DNA of 64,000 nucleotides from Marispirochaeta sp964554875 (GTDB lineage Bacteria > Spirochaetota > Spirochaetia > JC444 > Marispirochaetaceae), in the NCBI GenBank assembly GCA_964554875.1, contig CAZKQJ010000022.1:1-64000 (forward strand). The letters are read 5' to 3'. Every line of letters starts with the position of its first letter. Position 1 is the stretch's first letter. The notes beneath the pieces are model-generated. The model was not told the origin of the DNA. It did not search any database and was given only the letters and a program-made list of their open reading frames with translations. Shown here piece after piece: positions 1 through 7,546 of this stretch. The position numbers and the translations under genes are program-made.

Positions 1-720
1 CCACCGGCAGAACATCCGCTGCAGCAGGTCCAGGACCGCAAAAAAGAGAAGTCCCGCCAGGCTCAGGGCCATGATGCCGGCGTACATGCGGGTGTAGGAG
101 ATCCTGGACCAGCTGTCCATGATGTACCAGCCTATGCCTGTTTGCGTGGCAAAGGTCTCCGCCAGAAACAGAACCGCGAAGGCGGTCCCCAGAGTAAGCC
201 TCAGGGAACTGAAAATCCGCGGAAGAAGGGCCGGCAGAATCACGTGGACCAGAAGGTCCCGTCTGCCGCCCCCAAGGGTATAGAGGGAGTCGAAATAGTG
301 CCTGTTGATCCCCGCGGTCCCATCCCGGATTTCCAGGTAGAACTGAAAGAAAACGATCAGGGCCACGAGAAAGATCTTTGAGAGATCTCCAAGCCCCAGA
401 AAGAGCAGAATGATCGGCAGAAGGGCGATCTTCGGAACCGGAAAGAGAACATAGACTACGGGGCTCACCACAGAGTCCGCGGCGTTGACGGTCCCGGAGA
501 GGATACCCAATATCAGGGCGGGGACGAATGCCGCCGCCAGGGCGGCCAGTACGCGAAAGAGGGATGACCCGAGATGGAGCATCAGGTTCCCTCCGGCAAT
601 CTCCATGAACATTTCACGGCCGACGGAAACAGGAGACGGCAGGAAGGGCCGGGCTACAAGGAGGGAGGCAGCCCACCACAGGACAAAGAGGAAGACCACA
701 GCAAAGGCGGTCTTTTTCAT
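1..720 (-). CDS. ABC transporter permease, NitT/TauT (SsuC/TauC) family, partial
   Basis: This is the membrane subunit of an importer for a small organic solute. The frame is open for 240 codons from the ATG at 718-720 to the left edge, so the C-terminus is missing. It starts with a signal-anchor-like hydrophobic helix (MKKTAFAVVFLFVLWW) and has several more membrane segments. A cytoplasmic loop around residues 135-150 (EIRDGTAGINRHYFDSLYTL) resembles the EAA loop that docks on the ATPase. The start overlaps the stop of the ATPase gene by 4 nt (ATGA), which suggests translational coupling. It is the last visible gene of the ubiD-ubiA-ubiX-importer operon. The family is clear; the substrate cannot be read from the sequence. 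Confidence 0.88.
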   Translation of the reverse strand, partial: MKKTAFAVVFLFVLWWAASLLVARPFLPSPVSVGREMFMEIAGGNLMLHLGSSLFRVLAALAAAFVPALILGILSGTVNAADSVVSPVVYVLFPVPKIALLPIILLFLGLGDLSKIFLVALIVFFQFYLEIRDGTAGINRHYFDSLYTLGGGRRDLLVHVILPALLPRIFSSLRLTLGTAFAVLFLAETFATQTGIGWYIMDSWSRISYTRMYAGIMALSLAGLLFFAVLDLLQRMFCRW

Positions 721-1469
721 TGCCTGCCTCCGGCGGGCTTCGCGGTAATGCTTTCCAGGGTATTCCTGATTTCGACACAGCTTGAAAAAAAGCCGCCGCT
801 TTTTCGGTCCCCCGCCCTGGAAGATGTGTTACTGATCCTCGTTATGCCGCCCTGCATGTCCATTACGTGAATCTCATCGCTCAGATAGGCAGCTTCTTCG
901 ATGCTGTGGGTAACCAGGATAATCGTCATGGTCCTTTCCCGGTGAACGGCAAGGAGGTAGTCCTGAAGCTGTTCCCTGGTCATGGCATCCAGGGACGAGA
1001 AGGGTTCATCCAGAAGCATCAGGTCCGGGTCGAGAACCAGGGAACGCCCCACGGCGAGGCGCTGCTTCTCTCCTCCGGAGAGCTTTGCGGGATAGCTTTT
1101 TTCCTTGCCCCTCAGGCCGAGTTCCCCCAGGACCCGGCCGATCCTGGACGCCTTTTCCGTCCGCGGAAAACCCCGCAGCCTGAGGCCCAGGGCCATGTTC
1201 TCCCAGACTGTCTTCCACGGAAAAAGCCCGTACTCCTGCAGAATTACCGCCGTCTTCTCCCGGCCTTTTTGGGGGGCCTCACCGTTCAGCAGCAGATCGC
1301 CCCTGTCCGGGGAAAGAAGTCCGGCAATGAGGTAGAGCAGGCTTGTCTTGCCGCAACCCGATGAACCTATGACTACATGCAGCTTTCCCGCTTCAAAGGA
1401 GTGGGAAAGCCCCCGGAACACCCGCTGTTTGGAGGTATAATTAAAATCCAGGTCCCGGATATGAATCAT
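717..1469 (-). CDS. ABC transporter ATP-binding protein, NitT/TauT (SsuB/TauB) family
   Basis: This is the 250-residue ATPase subunit that powers the importer formed with the adjacent permease and binding protein. Visible motifs in order are Walker A (GSSGCGKTS), the signature LSGGEKQR, Walker B with catalytic Glu (LMLLDEPFSSLD) and the switch His (VTHS). Size and motif spacing fit the nitrate/sulfonate/taurine ATPases. The start ATG overlaps the stop of the binding-protein gene by 4 nt and its own stop overlaps the permease start by 4 nt. Co-transcription with ubiD/ubiA/ubiX is the best clue to what is imported, but that is inference. Confidence 0.93.
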   Translation of the reverse strand: MIHIRDLDFNYTSKQRVFRGLSHSFEAGKLHVVIGSSGCGKTSLLYLIAGLLSPDRGDLLLNGEAPQKGREKTAVILQEYGLFPWKTVWENMALGLRLRGFPRTEKASRIGRVLGELGLRGKEKSYPAKLSGGEKQRLAVGRSLVLDPDLMLLDEPFSSLDAMTREQLQDYLLAVHRERTMTIILVTHSIEEAAYLSDEIHVMDMQGGITRISNTSSRAGDRKSGGFFSSCVEIRNTLESITAKPAGGRQ

Positions 1470-2425
1470 CTGGGGTCGTACTGCTCCAGTTCTTCGACCA
1501 GGGTACCGAAACAGAGAGCTTCGTATACCGGGGCGGCTTCGATCATTCCGCGCTGTATCATCCAGTCGGCGGCAGAAACAATCTCCTGCGGGTCCGGAAG
1601 CCGGGGGTACTCATACTCCACAAAAGAGAAGCTCTCCTTTATCACCGGCGGAAATCCCATTACGTCCACCAGAAAATCCCGGTAGGCATCGGGATCGGCG
1701 TTGATGCTTCTGCAGGCCTCCCAGTAAGCCCGGTAGACCCGCACAAGCTCATCGGAGCGCTCCCGGAGGACCTCACCGGCAAAGAGCATGACCCCCGGAT
1801 CCATGCCCAGGGCCTTGCTGTCTCCCAGGGGCACCGCACCTCTGGCCACCGCCAGGGCGTAGAGGGGTTCGGGCAGACAGGCGGCGGAGAGCTTTCCGTT
1901 AAGAAGCAGCTCCATCCTTACCGGGATCTTCGGTACCGCCAGGGGCTTGAACCCGGAATCCGGAACCCCTGCCTCTCTGAGAAGGCTGGAGGCAACATAT
2001 TCGATAACGGTGTTGGAGGAGCCTCCGATCTCCTTCCCCGCCAGGTCCGCGGGGCTTCGGGCATCTGATCCCGGAGCGGCGGCCAGCCCGTAGCGCCCGG
2101 TGGTAATGGAGGCAATCCGTACATCCATGCCGCCGGTAAACAGCAGGATCGAACCGATGGTGTCGGCAATGATTCCATCGATCTGCCCGGCCTGGAAGGC
2201 CGCATCCCGTTCCACGGGATTCTGGAACATCAGCAGTTCAACCGCGGCCCCTGCGTCGGAAAAAAGGCCCTCTTCCCGGGCAACCAGAAAAGGCAGGGAA
2301 TCGGCATCCGGAAGGAGTCCGATTTTAAGGACCTCCTCAGGTTTTTCACCGGAACCTCCGGCAAAGAGCAGGGCGGAAACAGACAACAGCAGAATGAGAA
2401 AAAGTGATCTTCGTTGTGCAGACAT
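1466..2425 (-). CDS. ABC transporter substrate-binding protein, NMT1/THI5-like (SsuA/TauA fold)
   Basis: This is a 319-residue exported solute-binding protein. Residues 1-24 form a signal peptide followed by AGGSGEK, the kind of junction common on spirochaete binding proteins. No lipobox Cys is present, so it is probably a soluble periplasmic protein. The mature part follows the type II periplasmic fold of the NitT/TauT family: an early KIGLLPDADSLPFLVAREEG strand-helix and a late WMIQRGMI helix. Its ATG overlaps the ubiX stop by 1 nt (TGATG) and its stop overlaps the ATPase start. The ligand is unknown. The operon context with UbiA/UbiX/UbiD points to an aromatic acid or quinone precursor rather than taurine or nitrate (inference). 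Confidence 0.88.
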   Translation of the reverse strand: MSAQRRSLFLILLLSVSALLFAGGSGEKPEEVLKIGLLPDADSLPFLVAREEGLFSDAGAAVELLMFQNPVERDAAFQAGQIDGIIADTIGSILLFTGGMDVRIASITTGRYGLAAAPGSDARSPADLAGKEIGGSSNTVIEYVASSLLREAGVPDSGFKPLAVPKIPVRMELLLNGKLSAACLPEPLYALAVARGAVPLGDSKALGMDPGVMLFAGEVLRERSDELVRVYRAYWEACRSINADPDAYRDFLVDVMGFPPVIKESFSFVEYEYPRLPDPQEIVSAADWMIQRGMIEAAPVYEALCFGTLVEELEQYDPR

Positions 2426-3021
2426 CAGGACTCCTGACCCGAATTCCAGCGACGCGTCCTGGATGACGGGAACCCCAATAGGTCAAGGACCCGGTAGAGG
2501 CTCTGGTCAACAAGCTCGTCGATGCTTTTCGGCTGGGTATAAAATGCGGGAACAGGGGGCATGATAATGCCTCCCGCCCGGGTTATTTTCAGCATGTTCT
2601 CCAGGTGTATCCCCGAAAGGGGGGTCTCCCTGGCAAGCAGAATAAGGGAACGGCGCTCCTTGAGGCTCACGTCCGCGACCCGTTCCACGAGGGAATCGGA
2701 AGTCCCGGAAGCGATGCGTCCCAGAGCACCCATGGAACAGGGGGCTACCACCATACCCCGGGTAAGGAAAGACCCCGAGGCGATGGGGGAAAAATAATCC
2801 GTTATCTCCGGCGTTTCAAGACGTCCGGCGGCGCGAAACTCCCGCAGCCACTCTTCCCTGCTCCTGCCGGTCTCCTGAAGGATTACATCCTCGCCGTTTC
2901 GGGAGAGGAGAAGATAGAGGGGAATACCCTGCTCCATCAGGAGCTGCACCAGGCGCAGGCCGTAGACCGCGCCGCTGGCTCCGGTTATGGCGACGATAAC
3001 TGGAAGTTCTCCTTCAGCCAT
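2425..3021 (-). CDS. ubiX: Flavin prenyltransferase, UbiX/MqnM-like
   Basis: This 198-residue enzyme attaches a dimethylallyl group to reduced FMN to make prenyl-FMN, the cofactor of UbiD-type decarboxylases. Family motifs are the N-terminal Rossmann strand and loop VAITGASGAVYG, the phosphate-binding PCSMGALGRIASG, and the conserved run RETPLSGIHLENMLKITRAG followed by PPVPAFY. The length is normal. It overlaps ubiA by 8 nt and the binding-protein gene by 1 nt, so it is co-translated with the enzyme that would use its product (UbiD) and with the importer. In a futalosine-type menaquinone pathway the equivalent is called MqnM; mqnABCD are not in this window, so the exact pathway is inferred. 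Confidence 0.94.
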   Translation of the reverse strand: MAEGELPVIVAITGASGAVYGLRLVQLLMEQGIPLYLLLSRNGEDVILQETGRSREEWLREFRAAGRLETPEITDYFSPIASGSFLTRGMVVAPCSMGALGRIASGTSDSLVERVADVSLKERRSLILLARETPLSGIHLENMLKITRAGGIIMPPVPAFYTQPKSIDELVDQSLYRVLDLLGFPSSRTRRWNSGQES

Positions 3022-3949
3022 GGAGTCCTCCTGGAAGATAGAGCGCCGCCAGCACGAAGAGCAGGAATATGGGGGACAGGGCCTGATTCAGCTTATAGGC
3101 CGCGAAGGGTATCCGGTTTTCCTCGGACTTTTCGCTGTTCCAGGCTATGAGAAGTTCCCAGACAAGAATTCCCGCGGAGACGACAGCTCCCGTGTAATAC
3201 CAGGCATTGAATCCGTACAGCAGACCGTGCAAAACAATCCCCCCAAGAAAAACGGTAAAACTCGCCGCCGCGAATCCGAGGGCGGTAAAGCTGCCGAAGC
3301 GGGCCGGGATCGAGCGGAGCCCGTGGCTGCGGTCGTGGTCTATATCCTGCAGGGCATAGATGATATCGAAGCCGGCCACCCAGAACATGACCGCCCCGGT
3401 GAGGGGAAAAAAGCGCAGTTCAAAGCTTCCGGTCAGGGCAAGAAAGCTACCCATGACCGCAGCGGAGCAGGTCATTCCCAGCCAGTAGTGACAGAGCCAG
3501 GTAAAACGCTTGGTGTAGGAGTAGACCATGATCATGGCTCCCGCTGCCGGCACCAGAACCAGGCAGAGGGGATTCAGCATCCAGGCGGCAACCAGGAGCA
3601 GGAGTCCGCAGAAGAAGGTAAAGAGAATCAGCTCCAGGCGGCGGACCCTGCCTGTCTGCAGGGGTCTTTCGGCGGTCCTGGGGTTCTGGGCGTCAATCTT
3701 CTCGTCCACCAGACGGTTCAGGGCATTGGCGCCGTTTCTGGCGGCCACCACTGCCAGAATGATCCAGCCGACCTTGCTCAAGGGGGGCCGTCCCGCGCTC
3801 TCGGAGAAGAGCGCTACAAGGGCAAAGGGCAGGGAGAAGAGGCTGTGCTCGATCATGACGGCCCGGCCTATGCCCCGTCCCTTCCGCAGAACTCTTCTAA
3901 GCAAAGCCGAACTCCTTCCAGCGCTCATCGACCCTTTGTTTGATCTCAT
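3014..3949 (-). CDS. ubiA: UbiA-family aromatic prenyltransferase (MqnP-like)
   Basis: This is an integral membrane prenyltransferase of about 300 residues that transfers a polyprenyl chain onto an aromatic acid during quinone synthesis. Both Mg-diphosphate motifs are visible: NALNRLVDEKIDAQNPRT and DIIYALQDIDHDRSHG. Several hydrophobic helices surround them. The start is uncertain: ATG at 3949 overlaps ubiD by 53 nt, 3928 and 3856 are alternatives, and the family usually has 10-20 residues before the HSLFSLPFALVA helix, which favours 3928 or 3949. It lies between ubiD and ubiX. The substrate could be 4-hydroxybenzoate or 1,4-dihydroxy-6-naphthoate; the second fits a menaquinone-using anaerobe (inference). 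Confidence 0.92.
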   Translation of the reverse strand: MRSNKGSMSAGRSSALLRRVLRKGRGIGRAVMIEHSLFSLPFALVALFSESAGRPPLSKVGWIILAVVAARNGANALNRLVDEKIDAQNPRTAERPLQTGRVRRLELILFTFFCGLLLLVAAWMLNPLCLVLVPAAGAMIMVYSYTKRFTWLCHYWLGMTCSAAVMGSFLALTGSFELRFFPLTGAVMFWVAGFDIIYALQDIDHDRSHGLRSIPARFGSFTALGFAAASFTVFLGGIVLHGLLYGFNAWYYTGAVVSAGILVWELLIAWNSEKSEENRIPFAAYKLNQALSPIFLLFVLAALYLPGGLHG

Positions 3950-5345
3950 CGCTCATGACGATGTCGTTGGGCCACTCCCGTTCATGCCCGTCCAGGGGAC
4001 CTTTCCGGGTTGCGTCAACTCCCAGGCGCGTGCCGAAACGGGACCGTGGCGAGGCGTGGTCCAGGGTATCCAGAGGTCCCTGGGAGAAGATCAGATCACG
4101 CTGGGCGTCGATATTGTTGAAAACCTTCCACATTACGGTACTCAGGTTCTGTACATCCACATCGGCATCCACGACGATGATCATCTTGGTGTACATCATC
4201 TGCCCCAGTCCCCACAGCATGTTCAGCACCTTGTGGACCTGACCGGGGTAGCGTTTTTCTATGGAGATAATCGCACAGTTATGGAAGACCCCTTCCAGGG
4301 GCAGGTTCATATCCCGGATTTCCGGAGCCATCCGCTTTAAGAGGGGAAGAAAGATCCGCTCCGTGGCCTTTGCCATGTAGCAGTCCTCCATGGGAGGCTG
4401 CCCTACGATCGTGGCCGGATAAACGGGTTTTTTCCTGCGGGTAATGCAGGTTACATGAAAAACCGGGTAGTCGTCGCAGAGGGAGTAATATCCCGTGTGG
4501 TCCCCGAAAGGCCCCTCCCTGCGCAGAGGTTCCGCGGGATCAACATAGCCTTCCAGCACAAACTCGGCGTTGGCGGGGACCTGTATATCGCAGGTAAGGC
4601 ATTTGACCGTCTCCACAGGTTTTCCCCGAAGGTAGCCGGCAAAGAAGAGTTCCGATATTCCCTCGGGAAGGGGAGCCGTGGCGGCGTAGGTTACCGCCGG
4701 ATCGTCCCCAAAGGCGACCGCCACCGGCATCTTCTCTCCCCGTTCCCGGTACTTCTGAAAATAGTGGGCCCCGTCCTTGTGGTGGTGCCAGTGCATCCCG
4801 GTGCTGGTTGTATCGAAGCGCTGCATACGGTACATGCCCATGTTCTGGTTTCCCGTATCCGGATCGATGGTAAATACCATGGGCAGGGTAAAGAAAGGAC
4901 CTCCGTCTTCAGGCCAGCAGGTCAGCACCGGCAGCTTCGTCAAATCCGGATCGTAATCGACGAGCTCCTGACAGGGTGCCTTGTTTACCCGGCTTGGAAA
5001 AAAGAGCCTGGCCCACTTCATCTTCGGAAAAAAACTGGCGATATCCAGCTTCCGCGCCTGGGAAAATCCCCAGTCCATCAGCTCCTCCAGCTCCCGGGCT
5101 TTTTCCTCCAGAGATTCCGCCCCCAGGGCCATGGCCATACGCTCATAGGAACCGAAGGCATTGATCAGGACCGGAAACTCCGAGCCTTTTACGGTTTCAA
5201 ATAAAAGTGCCGGTCCCCCCGACTTGCTTACCCGGTCGGCTATCTCGGTTATTTCAAGACAGGGATCGACTTCCGCGCTTATACGCTTCAGTTCTCCCCT
5301 GGACTCGAGGAGCTTTATGAAATCCTGAATATTCTTGTAAGCCAT
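3897..5345 (-). CDS. ubiD: UbiD-family prenyl-FMN-dependent decarboxylase (MqnL-like)
   Basis: This 482-residue enzyme removes the ring carboxylate from the prenylated aromatic acid using prenyl-FMN. Conserved UbiD blocks include MGMYRMQRFDTTSTGMHWH, the E-R/E segment in LRREGPFGDHTGYYS, and the C-terminal DVDVQNLSTVMWKVFNN. The length is close to the 480-490 residues usual for UbiD. It is the first gene of the operon. Its ATG has no Shine-Dalgarno sequence; instead a -10 box sits 6 nt upstream, so its mRNA is probably leaderless. Function as a UbiD is firm; the menaquinone (MqnL) versus ubiquinone-like role is inferred from the anaerobic gene content. Confidence 0.94.
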   Translation of the reverse strand: MAYKNIQDFIKLLESRGELKRISAEVDPCLEITEIADRVSKSGGPALLFETVKGSEFPVLINAFGSYERMAMALGAESLEEKARELEELMDWGFSQARKLDIASFFPKMKWARLFFPSRVNKAPCQELVDYDPDLTKLPVLTCWPEDGGPFFTLPMVFTIDPDTGNQNMGMYRMQRFDTTSTGMHWHHHKDGAHYFQKYRERGEKMPVAVAFGDDPAVTYAATAPLPEGISELFFAGYLRGKPVETVKCLTCDIQVPANAEFVLEGYVDPAEPLRREGPFGDHTGYYSLCDDYPVFHVTCITRRKKPVYPATIVGQPPMEDCYMAKATERIFLPLLKRMAPEIRDMNLPLEGVFHNCAIISIEKRYPGQVHKVLNMLWGLGQMMYTKMIIVVDADVDVQNLSTVMWKVFNNIDAQRDLIFSQGPLDTLDHASPRSRFGTRLGVDATRKGPLDGHEREWPNDIVMSDEIKQRVDERWKEFGFA

Positions 5346-5380
5346 GGGGGGAGTATACCGACAGAACAGGATACTGTCTA
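5346..5380 (-). promoter_or_regulatory. sigma-70 promoter of the ubiD operon, leaderless layout
   Basis: Read on the minus strand there is TAGACA (5380-5375), 17 nt, then TATACT (5357-5352), and six C residues before the ubiD ATG at 5345. Transcription would begin at or next to the start codon. No purine-rich ribosome-binding site precedes the ATG. Confidence 0.65.
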
Positions 5381-5419
5381 TTTATGACTCAATCGATAGC
5401 TGTATTCTCAATGCCTTTC

Positions 5420-6586
5420 TTAGCGGGCCAGGTTGCGCCACTCGAAGGACTTGAGGACTTCCTGTAGAGGTTTTTCCCGAAGGCGGTAAAACTGTCTCCA
5501 CCGGGGATCCATTTTCTCGTCCGTGATCAGTTCGGTGTAGGACGCAAGAACCATACCCCGCCCGGGATCCCGGTAACTGATAACCGGTACGGCGGTGACC
5601 CCGCGAATCGAAGCACCTTTCTCCGGAGAACGGACAAGATTTACCCGGTAAACAGCCCCTTCTCCCCGAAAGGGGATTTCGGTGTGGACCTCTTCGGGCC
5701 TCATGTGCCATGTCTGACCGCTGATAAAGTTGCCCGCGGAGTTGATTATCAGGGCGCGTCGCCCATCCTTGCGGGCCGGCATCTCCCAGGGTTGCAATAC
5801 ATGGGGATGATGCCCCCAGACAATATCCACCCCCGCTTCGATGAGTTCATGGAAAAACGCATGTTTATCCTTGTCGGGCAGCCTTGCATATTCCACACCG
5901 CCGTGTACCGAGAGGATAAAAAGATCGTAGAGCTTCCGTATTTCCCTGATATATTCCAGAAAGGATTCCCGGCGCTCCGGATTATGATAATTGACCCGGT
6001 TTACCAGGCTGCTCCCCTCATCCAGGTTCAAAAAGGCTGTAATGGCCAGAAACCCGATACGCATACCTTCGGCTTCAATCAATTCCGGCAACATGGGGTC
6101 ATCGGCATGGCGGCGCAGACCCGACCATTGTGCACCTGTCCTTGAACGGAGGGAATCAAGGTAGTCCGCGGTGGCCAGAATTGATTCAGGCCCCTGATCG
6201 GAGGAATGGTTGTTCGCCGCCGAGAAAATTTGAAAACCCGCTTCCACTTCGGCGTCCACATAGGAGGGATGCACATTGAAACGCGGATAGTTCTGCAGAG
6301 GTTTTGATGCATCAACGGGAAACTCCAGATTCCCGAAACTGAGAAGATCGTGCTTCAGCAGGGATCCCACGCCGCGGTATATTTCTTCATACGCGGGATT
6401 AAGGTAGTTCACATCGTGGGCCATTATGTCACCGGCGAAGCTGAGAACGAAAACCTCGCCCCTCCGCGGCAGGGCCGGCTGCGGGGTTCTGCGAAGGTAA
6501 TCCAGACGCTGATACAGACCGAAGATGTTTATGCAGAGAAGCAGAATTATGCAGAGCAGGATCATGGTTCCAGGGGAAACTCGCAT
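5420..6586 (-). CDS. CapA/PgsA-type metallophosphatase-like protein
   Basis: This 388-residue protein belongs to the CapA family, which includes the PgsA/CapA component of poly-gamma-glutamate capsule systems and stand-alone proteins of unknown activity. An N-terminal hydrophobic anchor (residues 8-24) would place the catalytic fold outside the membrane. Family motifs of the calcineurin-like fold are seen: SFAGDIMAHDVNY, GNLEFP, SAANNHSSDQG, SVHGGVEY and WGHHPHVLQPWE. No other pgs/cap genes are adjacent, so a capsule role is not supported here. It is read alone, after a 74-nt gap from ubiD. Confidence 0.85.
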   Translation of the reverse strand: MRVSPGTMILLCIILLLCINIFGLYQRLDYLRRTPQPALPRRGEVFVLSFAGDIMAHDVNYLNPAYEEIYRGVGSLLKHDLLSFGNLEFPVDASKPLQNYPRFNVHPSYVDAEVEAGFQIFSAANNHSSDQGPESILATADYLDSLRSRTGAQWSGLRRHADDPMLPELIEAEGMRIGFLAITAFLNLDEGSSLVNRVNYHNPERRESFLEYIREIRKLYDLFILSVHGGVEYARLPDKDKHAFFHELIEAGVDIVWGHHPHVLQPWEMPARKDGRRALIINSAGNFISGQTWHMRPEEVHTEIPFRGEGAVYRVNLVRSPEKGASIRGVTAVPVISYRDPGRGMVLASYTELITDEKMDPRWRQFYRLREKPLQEVLKSFEWRNLAR

Positions 6587-6648
6587 AGGCTACCGGATAG
6601 TAGTATTGACCATGGGAGGATATTTTTCCATTCTTTTTTCACTTTTTC

Positions 6649-6795
6649 TTGCTATACCTTACTATTCTTATTATCTTTTTAGCCGAACAGAATGCCTGAT
6701 TAAGGCGGATCAAGAGATTCGCCGCATGACAGGTAAAAAAGTCGTACCCTCCGTTTCTCCCGCACTCACATGCCCCTTCGGGGGCATGTTTTTTT
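6649..6795 (+). ncRNA. Candidate small RNA in the intergenic region upstream of the hydrogenase operon
   Basis: The 435-nt region between the minus-strand capA-like gene and the plus-strand hydrogenase gene contains a strong plus-strand terminator at 6768-6795 with no protein gene in front of it. Two upstream promoter-like signals are visible: TTGACC (6606-6611) 17 nt CATTCT (6629-6634), and TTGCTA (6649-6654) 17 nt TATCTT (6672-6677). The second would give an RNA of about 110 nt from about 6684. Within it CCTG (6695-6698) pairs with CAGG (6730-6733) around a 7-bp hairpin GGCGGAT/ATTCGCC (6704-6710, 6717-6723). I do not recognise it as tRNA, SRP RNA, 6S RNA or a known riboswitch. It could also be an attenuated leader. 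Confidence 0.4.
6768..6795 (+). terminator. Rho-independent terminator in intergenic region
   Basis: A perfect 9-bp stem ACATGCCCC / GGGGCATGT closes a TTCG loop (6777-6780) and runs into seven T residues. It works only in the plus direction. No plus-strand coding gene precedes it. Confidence 0.85.
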
Positions 6796-6871
6796 AATCC
6801 ATCACAATAATCAGTTAAACATATTATATACGCCATAAGTGGCACCATAAGGTTAACCGTGTAACATTATT

Positions 6872-6900
6872 TTGACTATAAGCACTTTATATGATATTCT
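6872..6900 (+). promoter_or_regulatory. sigma-70 promoter of the hydrogenase operon
   Basis: TTGACT (6872-6877) is followed by 17 nt and TATTCT (6895-6900), so transcription should start near 6907 and give a leader of about 115 nt. The leader has a small hairpin (GAGGC/GCCTC near 6908-6920) and a Shine-Dalgarno GGGAG (7011-7015) 6 nt before the ATG at 7022. I looked for a Rex box like the one at 17435 and found only a TTGTTAA half-site (6939-6945). Confidence 0.7.
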
Positions 6901-7021
6901 GTATCAAGAGGCAGAGCCTCATTATACAGCAAACAGTTTTGTTAATACATCAGTACTGCATCCGGTAACGGCAACGGTTCAAAGAGGTTCTCCTCACAGC
7001 CAGGTATAAAGGGAGTACCGT

Positions 7022-7546
7022 ATGCAGACAGATCTTGCCAATCAGGTATCATCAGCAGAATCCGAACAGGAACTTTTAAAAAGCTTTCAGGAGATTATTC
7101 CCCAGTTTGATCCGGAAAAGGGAGGTCTCATACCGGCCCTGCAGTCCGCACAGAATCTCTTCGGCTACATCCCCGAAGAGGCGATGCGCATGATTTCCCG
7201 CTCCATGAACATTCCCTTCAGCGAAGTAACCGGGGTGGTCAGTTTCTATTCCTACTTTTCCACCGTACCCAGAGGACGTCATGTTGTCCGGGTGTGCCTT
7301 GGTACCGCCTGTTACGTGCGGGGCGGAAAAGAGGTACTTGCTGCCATGCAGGAGGAACTGAGTATCGGAGTCGGCGAGACCACCGAGGACAGGCAGTTCA
7401 GCCTGGAGGTTGGTCGCTGCTTCGGCGCCTGCGGTCTCGCTCCCGTTGTAATGATCGACGACCAGGTTCATCAGAGGGTACGTCCGACCTCGATTCGCAG
7501 TATCCTTGAAGCCTACAGAGACGACAGCGAAGAGGAGGAGCTATGA
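7022..7546 (+). CDS. hydC: [FeFe] hydrogenase subunit, NuoE/HydC/HndA-like [2Fe-2S] protein
   Basis: This 174-residue subunit carries a thioredoxin-like [2Fe-2S] cluster and passes electrons between the flavin subunit and the hydrogenase. The four cluster cysteines are in VCLGTACYVRG (C-x4-C) and RCFGACGLAP (C-x3-C). The N-terminal helical part (about residues 20-75) matches the NuoE helical bundle. A Shine-Dalgarno GGGAG supports the ATG at 7022. Its stop overlaps the next gene's ATG by 4 nt. With the next two genes it forms a cytoplasmic, soluble trimeric hydrogenase of the HydABC/HndABCD type. Confidence 0.92.
   Translation: MQTDLANQVSSAESEQELLKSFQEIIPQFDPEKGGLIPALQSAQNLFGYIPEEAMRMISRSMNIPFSEVTGVVSFYSYFSTVPRGRHVVRVCLGTACYVRGGKEVLAAMQEELSIGVGETTEDRQFSLEVGRCFGACGLAPVVMIDDQVHQRVRPTSIRSILEAYRDDSEEEEL

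Noticed and set aside
6684..6795. tRNA, SRP RNA or known riboswitch in the orphan-terminator region
   Set aside because: No T-arm GTTCRA motif, no SRP apical-loop sequence and no match that I recognise to c-di-GMP, fluoride, preQ1, THF, SAM or glycine riboswitches; left as an unassigned candidate RNA.
6939..6945. Rex operator in front of the hydrogenase genes
   Set aside because: Only a single TTGTTAA half-site is present and no inverted partner at the right spacing; too weak to claim Rex control.
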